Assembly: GCF_012295525.1 (NCBI RefSeq)
Contig: NZ_CP051167.1
Location: forward strand, 5,129,501 to 5,193,500
Source: Oxynema aestuarii AP17
GTDB taxonomy: Bacteria > Cyanobacteriota > Cyanobacteriia > Cyanobacteriales > Laspinemataceae
Direction: 5' to 3'
Length of the DNA: 64,000 nt
Position numbers and translations under genes: made by a program
The notes under the pieces: generated by a model
Told to the model about the DNA's origin: nothing
The model's database searches: none
What the model saw: only the letters and a program-made list of their open reading frames with translations
Shown: positions 1 to 8,901 of the stretch, in pieces
Numbering within the stretch: position 1 is the first letter of the stretch
How the letters are laid out: each line of letters opens with the position of its first letter

Positions 1-79
1 AGCGGGTTTTTACCTATTTTGGGGGGCGATCGCCTCTGAGCGAACAAAAAAAACTCTAAACATTATTTTTGGTGGGAGC

Positions 80-1477
80 ATGAGCGAACAAAAAACCTGG
101 AGTCAGCGATTTGAATCGGCCTTACATCCGGCGATCGCCCGTTTTAATGCGAGTATTGGCTTCGATATCGAACTGATCGAATACGATATCACCGGATCCG
201 AAGCCCATGCCAAAATGCTGGCGAAAACGGGCATTATTTCCTCGGAAGAAGGGGAAAAACTCATTCAGGGGTTGGAGCAAATTCGCCGGGAATACCGCCA
301 AGGGTTGTTTAAACCCGGCGTCGATGACGAAGACGTTCATTTTGCCGTCGAACGGCGTCTGACGGAAATTGCCGGAGATGTCGGTAAAAAGCTGCATACG
401 GCGCGATCGCGCAACGATCAAGTGGGAACGGATACCCGGCTTTACCTGCGCGAACAAGTCCGCCACATTCGCACTCAACTGGTCGAGTTTCAACAAGTCT
501 TGCTCGATCTCGCCGAAGCCAACATCGAAACCCTCATTCCCGGTTACACCCACTTACAACGGGCTCAACCCCTCAGTTTGGCCCATCACTTGCTCGCTTA
601 TGTGGAAATGAGCGCTCGCGATTGGGAACGCTTGGGAGACGTCTACCGACGCATCGATATTTCTCCCCTCGGTTGTGGCGCTTTAGCCGGAACCACCTTT
701 CCCATCGATCGCCACTATACGGCGAATCAACTCGGGTTCAGTCGCATTTACGCCAACAGTCTCGACGGGGTGAGCGATCGCGATTTTGCGATCGAGTTTC
801 TGACCGCCGCCAGCTTGATTATGGTTCACCTGTCGCGCCTGTCGGAAGAAGTGATTTTATGGGCCTCGGAAGAGTTTAATTTCGTCACTTTGAAAGATAG
901 TTGTTCCACGGGGTCGAGCATTATGCCGCAGAAGAAAAACCCGGACGTTCCCGAATTGGTACGCGGTAAAACTGGGCGCGTTTTCGGCCATTTGCAAGGC
1001 TTGCTCGTGTTGATGAAAGGGTTACCTCTGGCCTATAACAAAGACTTGCAAGAAGATAAAGAAGCTTTATTCGATGCGGTCAAAACTGTGCGAGGCTGTC
1101 TGGAAGCGATGACAATTTTGTTCCGAGAAGGGTTGGAGTTTAAAGGCGATCGCCTCGCCGAAGCCGTCGCCTCCGATTTTGCCAATGCGACCGATGTCGC
1201 CGACTATTTGGCCGCGAAAGGGGTTCCTTTCCGCGAAGCTTATAATTTAGTCGGTAAAGTCGTGAAAATGTCCCTCGCCGCCGGGAAATTATTAAAAGAT
1301 TTGACCCTCGACGAATGGCAACAGTTGCATCCGGCGTTTGAGGAGGATATTTACGCGGCGATCGCCCCCAAACAAGTCGTCGCCGCGCGCAACAGCTACG
1401 GGGGAACGGGTTTCGAGCAAGTCCGGCAGGCACTCGTTCGGGCTCGCGATCGCCTCAATTCCGCCTCGATCGAATAG
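80..1477 (+). CDS. argH: Argininosuccinate lyase
   Basis: Cytoplasmic enzyme of the last arginine step: it splits argininosuccinate into arginine and fumarate. The 465-aa length is usual for the family. The fumarase/aspartase superfamily signature [12 protein letters not shown] lies near residue 278 and carries the flexible catalytic-serine loop. The segment [11 protein letters not shown] near residue 155 carries the catalytic histidine region, and TARSRNDQV near residue 105 is the substrate-binding stretch. The ATG follows GGTGGGAG, a usable ribosome site. argG, the preceding step, is about 55 kb away in this window, so the two are not an operon. The gene is complete and shows nothing odd. 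Confidence 0.97.
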   Translation: MSEQKTWSQRFESALHPAIARFNASIGFDIELIEYDITGSEAHAKMLAKTGIISSEEGEKLIQGLEQIRREYRQGLFKPGVDDEDVHFAVERRLTEIAGDVGKKLHTARSRNDQVGTDTRLYLREQVRHIRTQLVEFQQVLLDLAEANIETLIPGYTHLQRAQPLSLAHHLLAYVEMSARDWERLGDVYRRIDISPLGCGALAGTTFPIDRHYTANQLGFSRIYANSLDGVSDRDFAIEFLTAASLIMVHLSRLSEEVILWASEEFNFVTLKDSCSTGSSIMPQKKNPDVPELVRGKTGRVFGHLQGLLVLMKGLPLAYNKDLQEDKEALFDAVKTVRGCLEAMTILFREGLEFKGDRLAEAVASDFANATDVADYLAAKGVPFREAYNLVGKVVKMSLAAGKLLKDLTLDEWQQLHPAFEEDIYAAIAPKQVVAARNSYGGTGFEQVRQALVRARDRLNSASIE

Positions 1478-1542
1478 AGCAATCTAGGGCGGATTCGCCA
1501 CCGCGATCGCCTGCTTAAAAGGGCAAAAAAGGCGACAAAAAT

Positions 1543-1580
1543 AAGAAGGTGCGATCGTCACATCATCGTCGCACCTTCTT
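1543..1580. terminator. Stem-loop terminator between argH and the 35-aa gene
   Basis: A perfect 12-nt inverted repeat (AAGAAGGTGCGA, 1543-1554, and its complement 1569-1580) with a 14-nt loop. On the minus strand the stem is followed by TTATTTTTG, a good T-run, so it probably ends the small minus-strand gene just upstream. It may also stop argH transcription from the other side. Confidence 0.75.
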
Positions 1581-1610
1581 TGTTATTAAAGAAGTTTTCA
1601 AAAAAGAGAA

Positions 1611-1718
1611 TTAAACCAGGCGAGGGCGATCGGCCCGCACGACGATCCAGCGTCCACTGACCGGATCGCGATAGGTTAAAAACGGGTTGGAACGGAGTTT
1701 TTTATCTATCTGGCTCAT
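1611..1718 (-). CDS. Small 35-aa protein of unknown function
   Basis: A short reading frame that begins MSQIDKKLRSNPF and ends with a basic, aromatic stretch containing YRDPVSGRWIVVRADRPR. A Shine-Dalgarno-like GAGGTG lies about 7 nt before the ATG, and a strong terminator follows the stop codon in the right orientation. Gene-like signals on both sides are the main argument that it is real. The YRDP.SGRWIVV pattern looks like a conserved cyanobacterial microprotein, but that is an impression from memory. No membrane segment is visible. Function unknown. Confidence 0.6.
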   Translation of the reverse strand: MSQIDKKLRSNPFLTYRDPVSGRWIVVRADRPRLV

Positions 1719-1887
1719 CTCAAACACCTCAATCGATCTATGTATTACTATCTTATTAAAGCTTTTTCAAAACGAACGCGATCGCGCGACAAAAGCGAGG
1801 GCGATCGAGATCGCTACCGATCGGCGATCGCGATCGCATCCTCTTAATTTTTGGTAACAACAAATACCGCAATCTCAACTCTAAACC

Positions 1888-2442
1888 CTAAACTCTAAAA
1901 TCCAAACCGCCCTTTTTTTTAAAATAACTCGCCGCATAATTGCGCTGAATCGGCGTTCCATTCAATAGGTAATCCTTGAGACGATTTTGTCCTTGGATGG
2001 TTTCGACTAAATCGAGAGATTCCTCGATCGCCTTTCCCGTGGCGTGATTGGAATCGTTTTCCAACGCCAACATCATCGTATCGACATGATCGACCCCTCC
2101 CAAACGACCCATCGATCGCCACGTCTGCCAGCAATTATTATAAGAATCGTAGCGGCGTAACGCTTGTCTCGCTTGGGTTTCCGTGCGTTTTTCCAAAATA
2201 GAATAAGCCGCCTGACGGACTTTCCACGAGCGATCGTGCAAGCGTTCGATAATTAAATCCAACCCGTCCGTCCCGCAATTGAGCGCTTCGTAAAGGGCTG
2301 CAATTCGATGTTCGACCCGGGGACTCGATAACCGTCGCCGGACTCCTTCAACGCCGCCGAGAACCATCGCACCTCGCGGAACACGATTTTGACCGCCGAG
2401 AACCGCATCCGAGGGACTGGGACGTTTGTGGCTGTCTCTCAT
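1888..2442 (-). CDS. HEAT-repeat protein, cyanobacterial VLGG type
   Basis: 184 aa. The N-terminal part has two VLGG motifs (DAVLGGQNRVPRGAMVLGG), a pattern that in cyanobacteria precedes HEAT-like helical repeats. Repeats follow: RVEHRIAALYEALNCGTDGL and LIIERLHDRSWKVRQAAYSIL. The rest is helical with no catalytic motif. Such proteins are protein-protein scaffolds. It lies 144 bp downstream of another HEAT-repeat gene on the same strand, so the two may be co-transcribed. No signal peptide, so probably cytoplasmic. The specific partner is unknown. Confidence 0.72.
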   Translation of the reverse strand: MRDSHKRPSPSDAVLGGQNRVPRGAMVLGGVEGVRRRLSSPRVEHRIAALYEALNCGTDGLDLIIERLHDRSWKVRQAAYSILEKRTETQARQALRRYDSYNNCWQTWRSMGRLGGVDHVDTMMLALENDSNHATGKAIEESLDLVETIQGQNRLKDYLLNGTPIQRNYAASYFKKKGGLDFRV

Positions 2443-2586
2443 TACTCTTCGATCGTGGTTTTTTCAATTATACCGAGTCACTTCGATTGAGAAAACGGGC
2501 GATCGCGTCATCGGGGCGATCGCCCCGACCTCACTTTATCGCGAGGAGAGGATCGAACAGGCGATCGCCTCCCTTCTCCAACTGAA

Positions 2587-3723
2587 CTACAACAAGCCTT
2601 TGACCCCTTTTCCCTGCGTCTCACACGATCGCGGCGACACCTCGCACGGATTCGGCGAATCGTCCAAATTCGGATCGATCTGGCAAATTCCCGGCGACAC
2701 CTCGCACGGATTCGGTTGCATTTCCTCATCCGGAAGCGGTTTCGTCGGCGGCGTCAGGCGCAAATCTTCCAGACTCGGCAATCCCCGGCAAATTTCCGGT
2801 AATTCCCCCTCCTCCATTGTTTCGGGAGCTAACTGACAAATTTCGGGACGCATCCGTTCCGGATCGCTAATTTCATCGCAACTGCGCGGAAAACAACCCT
2901 CAATCTCTTCTTTATTCTCCTCTTTAGTTCGCTCGTTTTTATCCAGTTGCGCCAAACTTTCCCAAGCGAAGCCGACTTTTTGGCGCTGTTGGATCTCGGT
3001 GAGGCTTTCACTCAAGGGAACCACGTGCGGCGATCCGACTTTTCCCAGCGCAAAGGCGGCCCCGCGACGGACGCGCTCGCTTTTATTTTGCAATGCTTTC
3101 ATCAATCTAAACTCGGCAGGCTTCCCGATCGCCCGCAAGGCGATCGCCGCGTGGAAGCGCGCGCGCTCGTCCTCGTCGTCGAGTTGCGCCAACAACGCCG
3201 GGATCGCTTCAACCGCCGAAGTGCCTATCCCAGCAAGGGCAAAGGCCGCGAAACGGCGCACCTCAACCCGCTCGTCAGCCAGGGCTTCCGTCAATGGCGC
3301 GATCGCCGCTTCTCCCACGCGCCGCAGAGCCGCCGCCGCATCTTCACGTACAAATTTATTTTTATCGTGCAATTTATTGACCAGGTCCGGAATCGCCGCC
3401 ACCGCTTCCGGACCGAAGGAACCGAGGACAAACGCCGCACTACTGCGGATCGTGGCGTCCTCGTGGCGTAACGCTTCTACCAGTTGCGCGATCGCTGGAG
3501 ACCCCATGGCGCGCAAGCTGGCGATCGCCTGTTGTCGTTTAACCCCTTTTTCCCGTTGAATCGTCTGCAATTGCGCCGCGAAATCCCCATTTTCCGCCGC
3601 TTCTAAACGGACTTGTCCGAATAATAATAAAATTGCCGACAGACACAACCACCCCAATTGAGGCGGAATTCTCCATTTAGATTGCAAGTGATTCGATTGC
3701 GAGTTAGTTTCCATCATTTTCAT
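2587..3723 (-). CDS. Membrane-anchored HEAT-repeat protein with Cys-rich tail
   Basis: 378 aa from the ATG chosen here. A hydrophobic segment at about residues 25-42 (LGWLCLSAILLLFG) acts as signal peptide or anchor. Residues about 50-235 hold at least five PBS-lyase-type HEAT repeats (for example VREDAAAALRRVGEAAIAPL, VRRFAAFALAGIGTSAVEAI). The C-terminal ~110 residues differ: acidic, proline-rich, with eight or so cysteines in spaced pairs and a near-duplicated PNPCEVSPGIC / PNPCEVSPRSC motif. The matching DNA shows a direct repeat (GACACCTCGCACGGATTCGG at about 2635 and 2695). If exported, the cysteines could form disulfides. Function unknown; a role in bilin attachment is not supported because no phycobiliprotein genes are near. 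Confidence 0.75.
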   Translation of the reverse strand: MKMMETNSQSNHLQSKWRIPPQLGWLCLSAILLLFGQVRLEAAENGDFAAQLQTIQREKGVKRQQAIASLRAMGSPAIAQLVEALRHEDATIRSSAAFVLGSFGPEAVAAIPDLVNKLHDKNKFVREDAAAALRRVGEAAIAPLTEALADERVEVRRFAAFALAGIGTSAVEAIPALLAQLDDEDERARFHAAIALRAIGKPAEFRLMKALQNKSERVRRGAAFALGKVGSPHVVPLSESLTEIQQRQKVGFAWESLAQLDKNERTKEENKEEIEGCFPRSCDEISDPERMRPEICQLAPETMEEGELPEICRGLPSLEDLRLTPPTKPLPDEEMQPNPCEVSPGICQIDPNLDDSPNPCEVSPRSCETQGKGVKGLL

Positions 3724-3888
3724 CAATTCAACTAAAGGTAAACGATCTCCCTAAGAGCAATTCGGAAATCAGAACGGTTCAGTTATAACAATTGTGAATA
3801 TATAACAATTGTGAATACGTCAAGTCTGAGGATCGACTACATCTATTAATAACAATTCTCTGAGAGATTGACGGTTCGATCCCGACCT

Positions 3889-6183
3889 CTATTGTACCCA
3901 GTTTTCTCGAACTGTATCGCGATAAAATTGTTCCAATCCCGCCACTCCCGCGCGATCGCCGAATAGGTTAACGCCGTTGCGTTTTATTTTTTCAGCTAGA
4001 GAATTTCGCCAATCCGAATTTAATCCCAAACGAACCGCAATTTCTAAATACTCTTGTTCGTCGGCGGCGATCGTTTCCATGCAGTCCAATCTCTTCAAAA
4101 TACCTGCCGATTGGCGCGATCGCATAAACGACCCCGATCGCGTTACAATTGGCAATCCTAAAGCCACTGAATCTAAGGTGGTTAAAAACCCGGTAAACCC
4201 AAATGTATCTAAAGCAACATCGGAAATAGACAGTAAATTCCAATAGTTAGCGTAACTTTGACGGGGTAAAATCTTTCCAAAATTTGCAAACTTTAAGCCG
4301 AGGCGATCGAAGGCGCGATCGAGGCGATTGTAAAACTGTTGGGAAATCGCCGAACTCGGATGTCCGAAAAAGATAAATTGCGCGCGCTCAACTTGTCGTG
4401 CAGTTTCCGCAAAAATCCAGTCATATTGCGGTAAATACTTAAATAAAGATTGACAAGAAATATAAACGATCGCCTCTTCTTCGACCCCAAACTCCGACCG
4501 CGATCGCCTCAACGGTGGAATCGTCGGTTTTGGATAACAGATTCCGATATTGGGTAAACGAATTAACGTTTCCGTATAATGTTTTTGTGCGTCTTCCGGT
4601 TCGAGCAGATCCGCCGAAATAAAATAGTCCATTGTCGGCGAACCGGACGTGACTGGATGTCCCCAAGCTGCACATTGAATCGGCGCCAGTCGTAACCCCG
4701 CTAACTGCGTCATTGGCGCATACATCCCGATATCGAGAAACACTAAAATATGGAGGCAATCTTGGGTGATTTTGGCGGCGATCGCCTCTAAATTATTCGG
4801 AATTTGGTAGAAGCGATCGCTGTACAGTCGAAATAACTCATTAAATTTATCTGTTTTTCGTCCGATATCGTAACAAACTATCTCAAATTGGTCGCGGCTG
4901 GCTTCCCGTAACCACCCCAAAAAAACCATGCCTACAGTATGCCATTGCAAGCAACATGATAAATAACCGATTTTTATTTTACCTTCTTGAGTTAGTGGCG
5001 GTAGCAATCGCTTTTCTCCCCATTGAGGATAATTAGCTTTCATGATTTGATGGACAATTTCACCGTATTTGCTTTGTATTTTTGTATCGTCTTGTCCTTG
5101 ATATTGTAAATAGAAGTTAGTGCCACTTCCTATCGCTTGCAAAGCTTCTTTAGTCCTTAACTCGGAAGTTGTTTGAATTTTAAACAAGATTTGATTGAGA
5201 TTTTGATTGAAGTGGTTTCTACAAGTTTTAATTTGTTCCTGAGACCGATAAAGAATCGGCAAAAGTCTCAGTTTATGCAGTTTTAAAATAAGCGAAGCAG
5301 CAAAAGAAGGATTCGCCTGTTCGATCGCCGCGATCGCGCGATCGCTTTGCCCGAAATATTGCAAGCTTAACAAGTAATTTAAGTAAAGATCGAGAGAATG
5401 AGGATAGAGATCGATCGCCGTTTGATACAGATTCAAACAATCTTCAATCCGATTTAATGCTTGATAGCAATTAGCGAGAGCTTGATAAGCTTCAATCTCC
5501 CCAGTTTGGGTATCTAAATACTGACAAAAATAGGAGATCGCTTCGTTATATTGTTGACGGCGATAAGCGGCAAAAGCAAAATATAAAATAGCCTCATTTG
5601 TTTGACCTGTGGCACTCAAGGCGAGGGCGAGATTGTAAATAATATCCGGATCTCTCGGTTTTAATTGTAAAGCTTTTTGAAAAAGGGCGATCGCCTCGTC
5701 GGTGCGTTCTCGAATGAGATCGAGATGTCCTAAATTCAAATAAGTTTGATAATGCTGCGGAGCGATCGCGATCGCGCGGCGATAAATATGCTCCGACTGC
5801 TCAAATTCTCCCCTTTCTAATAACAGATATCCTAAATGTAGATAAGTTTCGATGGATTGCGAGTTTAAACGGATCGCTTTCCACCCCGCCGCGATCGCGT
5901 CTTGCAGGTAGCCGAGTTGACTTAAACTCACGGAAAGCTGATGATAAGCATTGGCATTGTTAGGGGAAAGATTTAGAGAGGTTTCGATCGCTTCTAAGGC
6001 GCGATCGTACTGTTGTAACCGTTGGTACAATCGCGATAACTCCAACCACAAATCGGCTGATTTTGGATAAAGTTCGAGTAATTCTCGATAGTTTTTGAGC
6101 GCCATCTGTTCGTATCCGGCGCGATCGGCGGCTAAGGCTTGAAGATATAAAGGATCTCTATAAAAATTTAGAGATTGATTCAT
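3889..6183 (-). CDS. TPR protein with GT41 (O-GlcNAc transferase/SPINDLY-like) domain
   Basis: 764 aa. Residues about 10-300 are tandem tetratricopeptide repeats (for example YDRALEAIETSLNLSPNNANAYHQLS). Residues about 370-755 match the catalytic region of bacterial O-GlcNAc-transferase/SPINDLY proteins: IGYLSCCLQWHTVGMVFLGW, then LRLAPIQCAAWGHPVTSGSPTMDYFISAD, then LALDTFGFTG-type and LGLPIVTRSGSFMRSRQSAG sugar-nucleotide-binding stretches. The family transfers GlcNAc or related sugars to protein Ser/Thr; the substrate here is unknown. No signal peptide. It is divergent from a GT2 gene 240 bp away, and a sugar transferase and a GT9 follow within 5 kb, pointing to protein or surface glycan modification. 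Confidence 0.88.
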   Translation of the reverse strand: MNQSLNFYRDPLYLQALAADRAGYEQMALKNYRELLELYPKSADLWLELSRLYQRLQQYDRALEAIETSLNLSPNNANAYHQLSVSLSQLGYLQDAIAAGWKAIRLNSQSIETYLHLGYLLLERGEFEQSEHIYRRAIAIAPQHYQTYLNLGHLDLIRERTDEAIALFQKALQLKPRDPDIIYNLALALSATGQTNEAILYFAFAAYRRQQYNEAISYFCQYLDTQTGEIEAYQALANCYQALNRIEDCLNLYQTAIDLYPHSLDLYLNYLLSLQYFGQSDRAIAAIEQANPSFAASLILKLHKLRLLPILYRSQEQIKTCRNHFNQNLNQILFKIQTTSELRTKEALQAIGSGTNFYLQYQGQDDTKIQSKYGEIVHQIMKANYPQWGEKRLLPPLTQEGKIKIGYLSCCLQWHTVGMVFLGWLREASRDQFEIVCYDIGRKTDKFNELFRLYSDRFYQIPNNLEAIAAKITQDCLHILVFLDIGMYAPMTQLAGLRLAPIQCAAWGHPVTSGSPTMDYFISADLLEPEDAQKHYTETLIRLPNIGICYPKPTIPPLRRSRSEFGVEEEAIVYISCQSLFKYLPQYDWIFAETARQVERAQFIFFGHPSSAISQQFYNRLDRAFDRLGLKFANFGKILPRQSYANYWNLLSISDVALDTFGFTGFLTTLDSVALGLPIVTRSGSFMRSRQSAGILKRLDCMETIAADEQEYLEIAVRLGLNSDWRNSLAEKIKRNGVNLFGDRAGVAGLEQFYRDTVRENWVQ

Positions 6184-6423
6184 GGTTTGTCCGGTGATAG
6201 TATATATTTATTCTCGACGATCGCAAGACAGGTAGGGAAGCGAATTCAATCGAACGTTTCAATCGGCTAAGCTCTTCAGTTGGCGAATTCTCATGGTCGG
6301 GACGGGACCGATCGCCCTATACAATCAGCAGGGGAAGACGGGTTGTCGATCTATTTTAAAACTTGGATACGATGGTTATAGCGTTCTGATTCGAGAATCA
6401 TTCAAGGTACTTTTTCAATCAAA

Positions 6424-7134
6424 ATGGAAGATCTTATCGATGTATCGGCGATCGTTCCTTGTTTTAATCAAGGGGAATTTATTCTAGATGCGATCGCCAG
6501 TATTGAAGCCTCGGTCGAGGTGAATTGGGAATTAATTATTATTAATGACGGTTCGACTGAACCCCTCACTTTGGAGGTATTGCAATATTTAGAACGCCAC
6601 GGATATTGGGTGATTAATCAGAGCAATCGCGGTTTAGCTGCTGCGAGAAATCGCGGGATTCGGGAGGCGAGTGGTCGCTATATTCTTCCGGTGGATGCGG
6701 ACAATAAAATTAGACCGGATTACATGGGTTTGGCACGCGATATTCTCGATTCTTCCCCAGAAATTGGCGTGGTTTATGGGAACGTTCAGTTTTTCGGCGA
6801 TCGCCAGGCTCTTTGGCACGTTCCGGCGTTCGATCGCGATCGCCTTTTACAGAGCAATTATATCGATGCTTGTGCGGTTTTTCGCAAACAATTGTGGGAA
6901 GGGTGCGGCGGTTACGATACGGCGATTCCCAATCGACTCGGATTTGAAGATTGGGATTTATGGTTGACGGCGTTAGGTCGGGGATGGCAGTTTTATCGCC
7001 TTCCCGAAATTGTCTTTGACTATCGGGTACGACCGCGTTCGATGGTGACTCGATGTTTGCAACAGGAAAATCACGACAAAATTCTTGAATATCTCCGAAA
7101 AAAACATCCCGACCTACTGCGAGGGAAGCAATAG
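6424..7134 (+). CDS. Family 2 glycosyltransferase
   Basis: 236 aa, GT-A fold. The N-terminus DVSAIVPCFNQGEFILDAI is the usual GT2 start, WELIIINDGSTEPLTLEVL holds the nucleotide-binding Asp, and GRYILPVDADNKIRPDY carries the DxD-type metal site (near residue 90-95). The C-terminal GYDTAIPNRLGFEDWDLWL contains the ED(W) acceptor-site motif typical of GT2 enzymes that use small acceptors. No membrane segment, so a cytoplasmic or peripheral enzyme. Donor and acceptor cannot be told. It faces away from the GT41 gene and is likely part of the same glycan neighbourhood. Confidence 0.88.
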   Translation: MEDLIDVSAIVPCFNQGEFILDAIASIEASVEVNWELIIINDGSTEPLTLEVLQYLERHGYWVINQSNRGLAAARNRGIREASGRYILPVDADNKIRPDYMGLARDILDSSPEIGVVYGNVQFFGDRQALWHVPAFDRDRLLQSNYIDACAVFRKQLWEGCGGYDTAIPNRLGFEDWDLWLTALGRGWQFYRLPEIVFDYRVRPRSMVTRCLQQENHDKILEYLRKKHPDLLRGKQ

Positions 7135-7432
7135 TTTTTCAAGGTTTCCACTTTTATCTTGTCACGGTTCGCCCCCACAAAAGAACCGAGCGCCTTGCCA
7201 ATTTCTTAGCAAGAATCGCTCGGAAGATCTACCCAGTTGATGAAAGCTACGAGTTAGAACGCGCAAGCTCAGTGTAACTTGAGTTGAAGATAAAGTCAAC
7301 CCCAAAAAAGGGGGGTCGATCGGACGTGGCGATCGCCTGCGGGGGGGAAATCGTGGCGGTCGAGATCCACAGCTCGGCAAAACTTGATACAGTCAGTCTT
7401 AACAGTCCTGCTAGTCTTCGATTTCGAGTTTT

Positions 7433-8080
7433 ATGATCTTTTCTCGGTTGCGTGGCGCGTGCCTCAGTTGGATGCAGAGCCTCAATCGCCTGCAAAATCA
7501 GGGTTTCCGGTGGTGGAGACGACCCCGATGGCGAGTCAGTCGTCTGTCGGCGGCGATCGCGATCGCGGTTTTGCTGTGGTTTGCGGGGGCCCCGTCAGCC
7601 CGTGCGAGTCTCAATGACGACCGCTTCGACGGCAATATCTACGCGCTTTATGGCGGGAATGGCTCCCTAGTTCCGCCTAAAGTCACGTTTCGTCAAGCGC
7701 TCAAACGGGACGACAAGGCAACCCTCGTCGTGTTTTACCTGGATGACAGTCGGGATTGCAAACAGTTTGCCAGCGTCGTTTCTCAGTTGCAAGCCTATTA
7801 CGGTCGCGCTGCAGATATTTTGCCCTTAAACGTGGATGCAATTACGACTGAAGGGAGTTTTACTCCGAATGATGCGGGGTATTACTATGAAGGGGTGGTT
7901 CCACAAACCGTGGTGTTTGACCAATCGGGGAAAAAGGTTTATAGCGGTCTCGGACAGGTTGATTTTGGGGAAGTCGATCGGGTTTTACGTAAACTTTACA
8001 ATTTAGTTCCGAGAGACGAATCTCAGGAATTGAAAAAGCGATCGTTCAACGAATTCAATAGTGAATTAGCTCCCGACTAA
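7433..8080 (+). CDS. Exported thioredoxin-fold protein, possible photosystem I accumulation factor
   Basis: 215 aa. A basic N-terminus and hydrophobic segment (about residues 38-55, LSAAIAIAVLLWFAGAPSARA) form a signal peptide or thylakoid anchor. The rest reads as a thioredoxin fold: ATLVVFYLDDSRDCKQFASV, a middle strand ADILPLNVDAI, and the cis-Pro loop GVVPQTVVFDQSGK. Only one cysteine (SRDCKQF) sits where a CxxC would be, so dithiol chemistry is not expected. The layout resembles proteins annotated in cyanobacteria as thylakoid photosystem I accumulation factors; that name is from memory and tentative. The gene stands alone; about 300 bp before it shows no other gene. Confidence 0.7.
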   Translation: MIFSRLRGACLSWMQSLNRLQNQGFRWWRRPRWRVSRLSAAIAIAVLLWFAGAPSARASLNDDRFDGNIYALYGGNGSLVPPKVTFRQALKRDDKATLVVFYLDDSRDCKQFASVVSQLQAYYGRAADILPLNVDAITTEGSFTPNDAGYYYEGVVPQTVVFDQSGKKVYSGLGQVDFGEVDRVLRKLYNLVPRDESQELKKRSFNEFNSELAPD

Positions 8081-8088
8081 GGGGTTTC

Positions 8089-8126
8089 CAGCCAGTCTCC
8101 GGAGTCGTTCTCTACGGGACTGGCTG
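8089..8126 (+). terminator. Inverted repeat after the thioredoxin-fold gene
   Basis: CAGCCAGTC (8089-8097) pairs with GACTGGCTG (8118-8126), nine base pairs with a 20-nt loop, starting eight bases after the stop codon. There is no T-run, so termination is inferred from position only. Confidence 0.4.
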
Positions 8127-8901
8127 ACGGGATAAAATGTGCGAGCATCGGGGCGATCGCGCCGTCCCCCACTCGCTTGAGTCGAGAATTCAGGGAGAAA
8201 TAGATAACTATCGATTGTCGAAGGGAAAGGGTAAACCTTTCGATCGATCGCTAAGAACTACATGCGATCGCTTTAGCAAAGGGCAGAGCAAAAGGGATAG
8301 ATCGCGACGATTCCCTCTAAAAAAACACAATCTGGCTAGCGCCATCGACGGGGACGAACTTCACTCGGAATTGACCGAATAAAGAGCATTGGCGATCGGG
8401 CGATCGCCTGGAAAGTTTAAAAATTTGAATTTCTCGTGAAGTTTTCACCCTCAGTCTATGGACAATGCACTTAAAAATGTGAAAATATTATCGGGGGAAT
8501 TTCTATGCGGAGCTAGATGGCTTGTCTCAGAATGACCACCATCCCCTCGTCTGTCCAATTAAAGAGACACGGATCGACCGCGATCGGCGTCGGCGAGGCT
8601 GGATTTAGCCGGGTGCAATCGCCAAGTTTCAAACCCCGTCAATCCGAACGACCTTGCCACGATCGCCCGGAATTCTCCTAGGCTTTGAACGCTTAACGAT
8701 GGGCTAGAGTCTGAAATTCCCTTGGACTATACTAGGGCTGGATTGGAATTTAACTTTCCGGCCAGAACGGGGAGCCTTATGTGTCAGGATGGGGAGAGTT
8801 GTCTTAGACAGTGGGTTGCATCTATATCGGACACTCTTAAATTCATTAATTATTGACGACCAGGTGGGGTTTCCTCTCTACTTGGTGCATACGGCAAGAC
8901 A
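8127..8901. other. Long non-coding stretch before the sugar transferase gene
   Basis: About 775 bp with short open frames that lack family features or good ribosome sites. A region near 8690-8740 is AT-richer and may hold the promoter of the sugar transferase. No RNA gene or repeat family was recognised here. Confidence 0.4.

Noticed and set aside
2426-2836. Plus-strand 136-codon frame over the end of the HEAT/Cys gene
   Set aside because: Repeats in it (TSHGFG) are the antisense of the PNPCEVSP direct repeat; the minus-strand gene has the HEAT domain evidence.
8137-8382. Plus-strand 81-codon open frame after the thioredoxin-fold gene
   Set aside because: No ribosome site, Arg/Ser/Lys-rich composition made of HIP1-type sequence, and no family feature.
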